Shown piece after piece: positions 14,307 to 20,463 of a stretch of 20,463 bases of DNA (within the stretch, counting starts at the first letter, position 1; every line of letters begins with the position of its first letter). Both the position numbers and the translations under genes were made by a program. Source of the stretch: RGIG6291 sp964602275 (GTDB lineage Bacteria > Bacillota > Clostridia > TANB77 > UBA1234); contig CAZRQF010000019.1 in the NCBI GenBank assembly GCA_964602275.1, positions 1-20,463 on the forward strand, given 5' to 3'. Under the pieces are notes generated by a model that saw nothing but the letters and a program-made list of their open reading frames with translations, had not been told where the DNA came from and searched no databases.

Positions 14307-15093
14307 AAAAGCATATGATGGAATATTAATTTCACTTATTTCAATCTTAAATCACACGAAAGAACCAATAAATGTGCATGTGCTAACAGCTGATATGCAT
14401 GACATAAAGCCAGAATATATACCAATTACAGATTATCAAATATCAGTTTTAAATGATTTTATAAAATCTAAAAATAGTGAGAATGAAATTAAATTGTTAG
14501 ATGTGACTGATATTTTTAAGTCGGAGCTTAGTGAAACTATAAATATGGATACATCTTATACGCCTTACATTTTTTTACGACTTTTAATTGATAAAATAGA
14601 TGGCTTCCCAGAAAAAGTTTTATATTTAGATACGGATATAGTTTGTTACAAAGATATATCAGAGCTTTACAACACTAATATAGAAAATTATGATTATGCT
14701 GCCGCTAAAGATTACTTGGGCAGATGGTTTATAGATTATAAATATATAAATTCTGGTGTGCTTTTAATAAATCTTAAAAATATAAAAGCAAACGATTCTT
14801 TTTCTGCATGTCGTGAAATGTGTAGAACTAAGAAAATGTTACTACCAGACCAAACAGCTTTAAACAAAATGTGTAAAAACAAATTATATTTACCAAGAAA
14901 GTTTAACGAACAAAAAGAAAGAAAAGAAGATACAGTAATAAGACATTTTAGTATGACTATCAAACTTTTGCCATTTGAAAAAATAAATATTAAGCCATGG
15001 CATATTGATAAAATACATGAAATATATCAAATACATGATTTTGATGATGTATTAGAAGAATATTCAAAAATAAAGGAAGGAATGAAACAATGA
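14278..15093 (+). CDS. Glycosyltransferase family 8 protein
   Basis: 271 aa, cytoplasmic, GT-A fold. The Mn-binding DxD is DTD at residues 118-120 in VLYLDTDIVCYKDISELY, followed by the family's YINSGVLLINL (156-166) and PDQTALN. The C-terminal H-x-KPW equivalent is partly kept (RHFSMTIKLLPF ... IKPWH). GT8 enzymes transfer glucose or galactose from UDP-sugars. The start overlaps the acyltransferase end and the stop overlaps the next gene as ATGA, so translation is coupled. With a second GT8 and two acyltransferases beside it, it likely builds a glycolipid or lipoteichoic-type polymer; the sugar and acceptor are not deducible. Confidence 0.9.
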   Translation: MINLMFCGNKKAYDGILISLISILNHTKEPINVHVLTADMHDIKPEYIPITDYQISVLNDFIKSKNSENEIKLLDVTDIFKSELSETINMDTSYTPYIFLRLLIDKIDGFPEKVLYLDTDIVCYKDISELYNTNIENYDYAAAKDYLGRWFIDYKYINSGVLLINLKNIKANDSFSACREMCRTKKMLLPDQTALNKMCKNKLYLPRKFNEQKERKEDTVIRHFSMTIKLLPFEKINIKPWHIDKIHEIYQIHDFDDVLEEYSKIKEGMKQ

Positions 15094-16052
15094 ATAAAGA
15101 AATAATACCAATATTTTTTGCAACAGATGATAATTATATACCGTTTTTGGGAGTTGCAATTTGCTCACTTATAGAAAATGCTTCTAAAGATTATAATTAC
15201 AAAATTTTAATATTAAACTCAGGACTAAAACAAGAAAACATGGATAAGATTTTAAATTTTAAAAACGAGAATTTTGAAATCGAATTTGTAAATGTAGATG
15301 AAAAAGTTAAAGATATAGCAGACGATTTATCTTTAAGACTTAGAGATTACTATTCAAATTCTATATATTATAGAATTTTTATACCATCTTTATATAAAGA
15401 ATATAATAAAGCTCTATACTTAGATGCAGATATAGTAGTAGTTGACGATATATCAAAATTATACTTTGAAGAATTAAATGATAATTTGTTAGGTGCAATA
15501 ACAGACGAAGTAGTAAATACAAACGAAACATTTTCAAAATATGCTGTAAGCGTATTAGGAATTAAAGCAAAAGAATATTTTAACTCGGGAATACTTGTTA
15601 TGAATTTAGAAAAATTGCGTGAAGAAAAAATAGAATCTAAGTTTGTACACTTATTAGGAAAATATAACTTTGATGTTATAGCTCCTGATCAAGACTATTT
15701 AAATTATTTGTGCCGTGGAAGAGTAAAATATATACATAAAGGTTGGGACAAGATGGCTATCATATCAGACGATAAGTTTGATGATAACGATTTGCATTTG
15801 GTTCATTACAACATGTTCCAAAAACCATGGAAATATTCAAACATCCCATATGAAAATCATTTCTGGAATTATGCTAGCAAAACATGCTTTTATGATGATA
15901 TAGTAGCTATGAAAAATAGCCACACTGATGAACTTTCAGAAGCAGACAAAGTTGCTAATGTTAATTTGGAAAATAGAGCAGCAAGAATTATAAATGAAGC
16001 AAATACATTTGAAAATGTTTTAAGTAGTAATTATTTTGAAAATTTAATATAA
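15090..16052 (+). CDS. Glycosyltransferase family 8 protein, second copy
   Basis: 320 aa, longer and closer to the family consensus than its neighbour. N-terminus IPIFFATDDNYIPFLGVAI (nucleotide site), DAD at 112-114 in ALYLDADIVVVDDI, YFNSGILVMNL (163-173), APDQDYLNYLC (198-208), and the C-terminal HYNMFQKPW (239-247), the usual H...KPW. About 60 extra C-terminal residues (260-320) form a charged helical tail that may touch the membrane or a partner. Starts within an ATGA overlap; RBS AAGGAATG. It probably adds a sugar after or before the 14278-15093 enzyme. Confidence 0.92.
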   Translation: MNKEIIPIFFATDDNYIPFLGVAICSLIENASKDYNYKILILNSGLKQENMDKILNFKNENFEIEFVNVDEKVKDIADDLSLRLRDYYSNSIYYRIFIPSLYKEYNKALYLDADIVVVDDISKLYFEELNDNLLGAITDEVVNTNETFSKYAVSVLGIKAKEYFNSGILVMNLEKLREEKIESKFVHLLGKYNFDVIAPDQDYLNYLCRGRVKYIHKGWDKMAIISDDKFDDNDLHLVHYNMFQKPWKYSNIPYENHFWNYASKTCFYDDIVAMKNSHTDELSEADKVANVNLENRAARIINEANTFENVLSSNYFENLI

Positions 16053-16067
16053 AAAGAGAGAATAATT

Positions 16068-16919
16068 ATGGATAATAGATTAAAGGTTATTGAAAATATA
16101 AAATTAGCTGTTGAGGAAAACAATTTTAATAAAAAAGTAGAAGAGGGCGACCCAGTTTTAACTGATGAGCAACGAGAAGAAATTATCGTAAAATTTGACA
16201 ATTTAAAAAAGAAAGTTTCCAATAAAGCTAATGCATATATTGCAAGATATATTGCAGATATAATTACTGAAAAAATTAACATGAATACTCAAATAGTAGG
16301 GCTTGAAAACATATCACATATTAATGGTGGAGCAATACTTACAAGTAATCATTTTAGCAAAATAGATAATACAATAATTAGGTACCTACTTCATAGAATT
16401 GGTAGGGGAAAACATTTTTATATAATAGTTCAAGAAACAAATCTTTTAATGCCAGGAAGCCTTGGTTGGTTAATGCGTAATTGCTATACGATGCCAATTA
16501 GTAAAAATGCTGAATATATGAACAAAAATTTTGCACCGGCACTTGAAACCTTATTAAAGCAAAATGAATATGTGCTAATTTATCCAGAAGAAGAAATGTG
16601 GTATAACTATAAAAAACCAAGACCACTAAAAATTGGTGCATATCATTATGCAGCAAAGTTTGATGTGCCTATAATTCCATGTTTTATAGAAATGATTGAA
16701 AAAGACACGCTTGATGAGATGGGATTTTATGAATTAAAATACAAACTACATATTTTAAAACCTATATATCCAGATAAAACATTGGGATTAAAAGAAAGAA
16801 AAGAAAAAATGCGTGAAGAAGACTACAATCAAAGAATAGAGGCATACGAAAGAATTTATAACAAAAAGTTTGATAGTAAATTTAATCTAGAAGAAGATAT
16901 AGCAGGTTGGAGAAAATAA
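16068..16919 (+). CDS. 1-acyl-glycerol-phosphate acyltransferase-like protein (PlsC family)
   Basis: 283 aa. Residues 1-75 form a helical, charged N-terminal region. The catalytic HX4D is NHFSKID (His95, Asp100); motif III is VLIYPEEEMWYNY (169-181), and VPIIPCFIEM (200-209) is motif IV. The pattern fits lysophosphatidate-type acyltransferases acting at the cytoplasmic membrane face. It is a second, only distantly similar acyltransferase in the same operon, 15 bp behind the GT8 gene, so the pathway may attach two acyl chains, or act on glycerol and sugar separately. RBS AGAGAG is weak. Last gene of the operon. Confidence 0.9.
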   Translation: MDNRLKVIENIKLAVEENNFNKKVEEGDPVLTDEQREEIIVKFDNLKKKVSNKANAYIARYIADIITEKINMNTQIVGLENISHINGGAILTSNHFSKIDNTIIRYLLHRIGRGKHFYIIVQETNLLMPGSLGWLMRNCYTMPISKNAEYMNKNFAPALETLLKQNEYVLIYPEEEMWYNYKKPRPLKIGAYHYAAKFDVPIIPCFIEMIEKDTLDEMGFYELKYKLHILKPIYPDKTLGLKERKEKMREEDYNQRIEAYERIYNKKFDSKFNLEEDIAGWRK

Positions 16920-16921
16920 AA

Positions 16922-16957
16922 AAATAGCTGTTACAGTAATGTAACGGCTATTTTTTT
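16922..16957. terminator. Bidirectional terminator between convergent operons
   Basis: Stem 16922-16934 with 16941-16953 (13 pairs, one G-T), loop AGTAAT, then T's. The stop codon of the minus-strand tetR gene lies inside the right arm. Confidence 0.9.
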
Positions 16958-17550
16958 AATATATTAGTAATGATTTTTACTACTTCGTTTTGCATAATAG
17001 TGTAATTTAAATTTTTATGTTTGTGATAAACAAGTTCGTGACATAAATTTTCAATAATACCAATAGCAATGTGAATTTTTTCAAAAGGATTATCAAGCTT
17101 AATATTATTATTTTTTATAATGCATACAACTTTATTAGTTAATTCTAGTTCGGATGCTTTAAAAATATTTGCAACATCTTCATCTAGGTGTGACATTGCC
17201 ATAAGCTCTTCATGGGCTTTTTTAGATATTGTATGACTTTTTATATATGCTTCTATCATTTTTTTTACAACGGTTTCTATGTTGTTTATTTTTAAATCTT
17301 CATTTTCAAGCACGGTGTGCATTGGAAACATTATAGAATTAGAATAATTTTTTACGCCTTCAATAAAAATATCTTTTTTATCGGTAAAGTATTGATAAAT
17401 AATACCGGTAGAAACATTAGAAGCTTTTGCGATATCTGGAGTAGATACATTAAAATATCCTTTTTCGCACATAAGTTCAAAGCCTTTTTCAATAATTCTG
17501 TTTCTTTTTTCTATTGAGCGTTTTTGTGTAGGCATTCTTACATCTGACAT
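16948..17550 (-). CDS. TetR-family regulator divergent from feoAB
   Basis: 200 aa. DNA-binding domain at residues 12-60 with helix-turn-helix NVSTPDIAKASNVSTGIIYQYFTDKKDIF (34-62), a clean TetR pattern. The C-terminal 130 residues are helical; His94, Cys108-type metal clusters are not evident, so the ligand cannot be read from the sequence. AGGTGAT precedes the ATG on the minus strand. It faces feoA across 140 bp that hold two copies of one palindrome, placed to repress both directions, so it probably controls itself and ferrous iron uptake. Most Bacillota use Fur or DtxR-like proteins for this. Confidence 0.9.
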   Translation of the reverse strand: MSDVRMPTQKRSIEKRNRIIEKGFELMCEKGYFNVSTPDIAKASNVSTGIIYQYFTDKKDIFIEGVKNYSNSIMFPMHTVLENEDLKINNIETVVKKMIEAYIKSHTISKKAHEELMAMSHLDEDVANIFKASELELTNKVVCIIKNNNIKLDNPFEKIHIAIGIIENLCHELVYHKHKNLNYTIMQNEVVKIITNILKK

Positions 17551-17568
17551 CTTATCACCTCATATGGT

Positions 17569-17597
17569 ATTATACTATGAAATAATAAAAAAAACAA
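17569..17597 (-). promoter_or_regulatory. Promoter of the divergent tetR gene
   Basis: On the minus strand: TTGTTT (17597-17592), 17 bp, TATAAT (17574-17569). Its -35 overlaps operator site 1. Confidence 0.65.
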
Positions 17598-17678
17598 TAT
17601 GAAAAAAAGTTCATATTGTATTGACGGGTAAAAAAATAAGAAGTATAATGAAAATGAAATATGAAAAAAGTTTCATAA
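17595..17678. promoter_or_regulatory. Two identical-pattern operators in the tetR-feoAB intergenic region
   Basis: Site 1: CAATATGAA-N6-TTCATATTG (17595-17603, 17610-17618), perfect 9-bp arms. Site 2: ATATGAA-N6-TTCATAA (17659-17665, 17672-17678). Same core and same spacing. Site 1 abuts the feo -35 and overlaps the tetR -35; site 2 lies right behind the feo -10. Confidence 0.82.
17621..17649 (+). promoter_or_regulatory. feoAB promoter
   Basis: TTGACG (17621-17626), 17 bp, TATAAT (17644-17649), flanked on both sides by the palindromic operators. Confidence 0.82.
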
Positions 17679-17690
17679 AAGGAGGAGCAT

Positions 17691-17942
17691 ATGAAAAAAG
17701 TGGGGGAAAAATGCTTGTTGTCAGATTTAAAAGTTGGACAAAAAGCAAAAGTTTTAAAGTTAAATGAAACAAATAAAGCAATTAGAAGACATTTGCTAGA
17801 TATGGGGGTAACACGAGATACAAAAGTAAAAATAAAGAAAATTGCTCCTATGGGTGACCCAATTGATATTAGTCTTAGAGATTATGAATTGTGCATTTCT
17901 AAGAATGATTTAAGTAAAATAGAAGTGGAGGTCATAAAATGA
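17691..17942 (+). CDS. feoA: Ferrous iron transport protein A
   Basis: 83 aa, a small SH3-like beta barrel. LSDLKVGQKAKVLKL (9-23), RHLLDMGVTRDTKVKI (33-48) and APMGDPIDISLRDYELCIS (52-70) are the usual FeoA signature segments. FeoA binds the cytoplasmic side of FeoB and supports iron uptake. GGAGGAG precedes ATG, and its TGA overlaps the feoB ATG. Confidence 0.95.
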   Translation: MKKVGEKCLLSDLKVGQKAKVLKLNETNKAIRRHLLDMGVTRDTKVKIKKIAPMGDPIDISLRDYELCISKNDLSKIEVEVIK

Positions 17943-20044
17943 AAATAGGATTAGTTGGAAATCAAAATAGCGGAAAGACTACATTGTTTAATTTGCTTAC
18001 GGGAATGAATGCAAAAATAGGAAATTGGCCTGGAGTTACAATTGAGAAAAAAGTTGGAACAATAAAAAATACAGATTTTGAAATAACGGACTTGCCAGGT
18101 ATATATTCTTTAAGTCCATATAGTATGGAAGAAGAAATTTCTAGAAAATTTATTTTTGAAGAAAAGCCTGATGTAATAATAAATATAATTGATAGCACTT
18201 CGCTTGAAAGAAGTTTGTATTTAACAACTCAGCTATTAGAGCTAGATACAAAGATTATAGTGGCTCTTAATATGGCGGATATATTAGAGAAAAAGGGAAT
18301 AAGGATAGATATTCAAGAACTTGAAAAGCAGTTAGGCACAAAAGTAATAAAAATTTCTGCGTTAAAAGCAACTGGAATAGATGAGCTTATAAAAGAAATA
18401 AAAAATAAGTCTACATTGAAATATAATAAAATATACGATGCAAATTTGGAAAGTGCAATATCAGAAGTATCACAAAAACTGCCAAACACATTGCAAAACA
18501 AACGATTTGTTGCTGTAAAATTATTAGAAAATGACGAAAGATTTAAAGAATTAAATACGCCTATAATAAAAGGCATTAGTAAAAATGTTGCACAACATTA
18601 TGATACAGATTTGGAAGAAATAATAGCGACCGAAAGATATAGCTATATAGAAAAAGTTAAAAATCAATCTTTTAAGAAAGTAAAAAATGCAGAAACAATT
18701 TCGGATAAGCTTGATAAAATTTTGTTAAATAAGTGGCTTGCTTTTCCTATATTTGTTGTAATAATGTTTTTGGTATATTATTTATCAGTTGGCATTGTAG
18801 GAAGTTTCACAGTAGATTGGGTTGCTGGGATAATGGATACATTTAGTGAAAATGTATCAAATTTATTAACCAATATTGGAACTTCTGATTGGTTAGTTAG
18901 TTTGGTAACTGACGGTATAATAGCAGGTGTAGGCGCAGTACTAGGCTTTGTGCCTCAACTTATTATTTTATTTATATGTATATCTGTTTTAGAAACAACA
19001 GGATATATGTCAAGAATAGCGTTACTTTTAGATAAATTATTTAGAAGAATAGGGTTAAGTGGAAAAAGTTTAATACCTTTTATTGTTGGTTCGGGTTGTA
19101 GCGTACCAGGAATTATGGGCACGAGAATAATTGAAAATCAAGACGAAAGAGAAATGACAACTATATTAACCCCATTTATTCCTTGTAGTGCAAAGCTACC
19201 TATAATTTCACTATTTTCAGGATATTTCTTTGGAGAGAACTCAGGAATTGTATCTGCATCGTTATACTTTTTTGCAATAGCAGTAATTATAGTTAGTGCA
19301 CTAATTATGAAAAAGTTTATATATAAACATACTAGCGATACTTACATATCGGAACTACCAGAGTATAAATTGCCTAGCATCAAATATGTAGCAAAAGATG
19401 TGTTTGATAAAGTGGTTGCATTTATAAAAAGAGCAGGAAGCGTAATCTTAGTATGTTCTGTTGTAATTTGGTTACTATTGTCATTCTCGCCAAAGTTTGA
19501 GTATGGAGTAGATGTAGAAGATAGTATGCTTGCTTCATTTGGTAAAACAATTTCTTGGATATTCTATCCTATGCTTGGAGAAAACAGTTGGGGTGCTACG
19601 GTTTCAGCAATTCAAGGATTAGTTGCAAAAGAACAGGTAATCTCTTCAATGTCTGTAATAGCAGGACTTGCAGAAGAAACTGAAGAAGGAAGTCAAATAT
19701 TTATGTCGGGTGGCATTTTTGGATTCTTCACAGCAGCATCAGCATATGCATTTATGGTGTTTAATCTATTTAGTGCACCATGCTTTGGAGCAATAGGAGC
19801 AATGAAAAGAGAGCTTGGCGGAACAAAGAAAATGTTAAAAGCTGTACTTTTCCAAACATCGTTTGCATGGCTACTTGCAACGATTGTATATCAAATAGGT
19901 AGTAGAATTGAAAAAGGCTATTTGAGCATAGTTGATGTAGTAATAATTGGATTAATATTAATTAGCATAGTTGTAATAATAGCAAGAACAAGTAAAAACA
20001 AAAAATGTTCAGGATGTCCGTATTGTGATTCTTGTAACAAATAA
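17939..20044 (+). CDS. feoB: Ferrous iron transporter FeoB with a fused Cys-rich tail
   Basis: 701 aa. N-terminal G domain: G1 GNQNSGKTT (7-15), Thr34 switch region in WPGVTIEKK, G3 DLPG (51-54), G4 NMAD (111-114), G5-like ISALKATG. A helical GDI-like domain runs to about 250, and then the membrane part begins near residue 268 with the two Gate motifs: VGSGCSVPGIMGTR near 385-398 and the TPFIPCSAKLPI region near 409-420. Near residue 560 VAKEQVISSM is typical of FeoB. The end differs from classical FeoB: a final membrane helix (about 662-681) is followed by KNKKCSGCPYCDSC, with Cys690, 693, 696 and 699. This resembles the separate small FeoB-associated Cys-rich membrane protein fused onto FeoB. 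Coupled to feoA by an ATGA overlap. Takes up Fe2+ under anaerobic conditions. Confidence 0.96.
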   Translation: MKIGLVGNQNSGKTTLFNLLTGMNAKIGNWPGVTIEKKVGTIKNTDFEITDLPGIYSLSPYSMEEEISRKFIFEEKPDVIINIIDSTSLERSLYLTTQLLELDTKIIVALNMADILEKKGIRIDIQELEKQLGTKVIKISALKATGIDELIKEIKNKSTLKYNKIYDANLESAISEVSQKLPNTLQNKRFVAVKLLENDERFKELNTPIIKGISKNVAQHYDTDLEEIIATERYSYIEKVKNQSFKKVKNAETISDKLDKILLNKWLAFPIFVVIMFLVYYLSVGIVGSFTVDWVAGIMDTFSENVSNLLTNIGTSDWLVSLVTDGIIAGVGAVLGFVPQLIILFICISVLETTGYMSRIALLLDKLFRRIGLSGKSLIPFIVGSGCSVPGIMGTRIIENQDEREMTTILTPFIPCSAKLPIISLFSGYFFGENSGIVSASLYFFAIAVIIVSALIMKKFIYKHTSDTYISELPEYKLPSIKYVAKDVFDKVVAFIKRAGSVILVCSVVIWLLLSFSPKFEYGVDVEDSMLASFGKTISWIFYPMLGENSWGATVSAIQGLVAKEQVISSMSVIAGLAEETEEGSQIFMSGGIFGFFTAASAYAFMVFNLFSAPCFGAIGAMKRELGGTKKMLKAVLFQTSFAWLLATIVYQIGSRIEKGYLSIVDVVIIGLILISIVVIIARTSKNKKCSGCPYCDSCNK

Positions 20045-20089
20045 ATCATAAAACACCGAGGAAAATCTTTATCCTCGGTGTTTTATGAT
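20045..20089. terminator. feoAB terminator
   Basis: Perfect 18-bp inverted repeat (20045-20062 with 20072-20089); the GC core ACACCGAGGA/TCCTCGGTGT is followed by TTTT. It begins right after the feoB stop and could act in both directions. Confidence 0.92.
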
Positions 20090-20127
20090 ATTATAAATTT
20101 TTTCTTGAAAAAGTTAAAAGTTTACAG

Positions 20128-20157
20128 TAGACAGTATAAATGTAAATGAAGTATAAT
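20128..20157 (+). promoter_or_regulatory. Probable promoter of the DUF362 gene
   Basis: TAGACA (20128-20133), 18 bp, TATAAT (20152-20157), about 50 bp ahead of the start codon. Confidence 0.55.
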
Positions 20158-20207
20158 TACTTAATCGAATGTGTTTTATGTAGATAGAAAATAAAAGGAG
20201 AAGTTTT

Positions 20208-20463
20208 ATGAATGATGTAACTATTGTAAAATGTGAAGATTATTCAGCTCAAACTGTTGAAAGGGCGTTTGACGAATTAATTGATTTGGTTGGTGGATTA
20301 GATTGGGTAAAGAAAGATATGAAGATTGCGATAAAAGCAAACTTAGTTACTTTTATGAAGCCAGATGCGGCAGCTACTACTCATCCAGCGTTACTTTGCG
20401 AGCTAGTGAAAAGATTAACAAAAAGAGGTGCTAAAGTAGTAGTTGGAGATAGTCCAGGTGGAA
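20208..20463 (+). CDS. DUF362 family protein, 3' end cut by the window
   Basis: The first 85 codons are present and open to the window edge. AAAGGAGAAG lies 8 bases ahead of the ATG. Residues IAIKANLVTFMKP (41-53), TTHPALL (58-64) and VVVGDSPGG (77-85) are the standard N-terminal blocks of DUF362 proteins, which often continue into a 4Fe-4S ferredoxin-type domain and are common in anaerobes. The catalytic role of the family is not settled as far as I know. Preceded by its own promoter, so probably independent of feoAB. Confidence 0.88.
   Translation, partial: MNDVTIVKCEDYSAQTVERAFDELIDLVGGLDWVKKDMKIAIKANLVTFMKPDAAATTHPALLCELVKRLTKRGAKVVVGDSPGG

Noticed and set aside
1..20463. tRNA, rRNA, prophage, toxin-antitoxin or CRISPR-Cas loci
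   Set aside because: I saw no cloverleaf with a GTTCRANNC arm, no rRNA segments, no phage or Cas genes, and no short toxin-antitoxin pair.

Overview
The window looks like chromosomal DNA of an uncultured-type, low-GC Bacillota (Clostridia-like). Most genes are AT-rich (about 27% GC in a sample at 4981-5040), ribosome binding sites are strong AGGAGG types, promoters have TTGACA/TATAAT boxes about 17 bp apart, and terminators are classic hairpin plus T-run. The families present (YtrA-type GntR regulator with an ABC transporter, GT8 glycosyltransferases, TetR regulators, FeoA/FeoB, a DUF362 protein) fit a gut-type anaerobe. I cannot name a species.

Layout. 1-1572: a small DHFR-like protein of unknown function, translationally coupled to a membrane-tethered or exported non-specific nuclease. 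1577-2011 (minus): a small helical protein. 2103-5441: an ABC exporter operon (ATPase, permease with a large outer domain, YtrA/GntR repressor) with a palindromic operator at its promoter; the repressor gene needs a +1 frameshift. 5489-12818: an island of exported proteins with a base composition unlike the rest. It holds two tandem paralogous secreted proteins of about 240 aa, each with its own promoter, structured leader and double-hairpin terminator, then an operon of a 309-aa exported protein and a 1355-aa surface protein built of InlB/MucBP-like beta repeats. The last domain of the giant protein is homologous to the two small proteins. 12866-16957: a TetR-led operon of two acyltransferases and two GT8 glycosyltransferases, probably making an envelope glycolipid or modifying a surface polymer; the first acyltransferase also needs a +1 frameshift. 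16948-20089: a TetR regulator divergent from feoAB (ferrous iron uptake), with two matching operators in the shared promoter region. 20208-end: start of a DUF362 protein.

Three observations stand out. (1) Both broken genes are restored by a +1 shift at an in-frame CGG codon. By hand count these are the only two in-frame CGG codons in about 4,100 codons of AT-rich genes, although CGG occurs some forty times there out of frame. This suggests recoding at a poorly decoded CGG codon rather than two unrelated errors. (2) The tandem exported genes share a 300-bp module (leader RNA plus signal peptide plus first 54 residues) with one mismatch, then diverge sharply. (3) A domain marked by YxWxC...LxY and WxYDxLN links the small secreted proteins to the tail of the giant adhesin-like protein; I do not recognise it as a named family.
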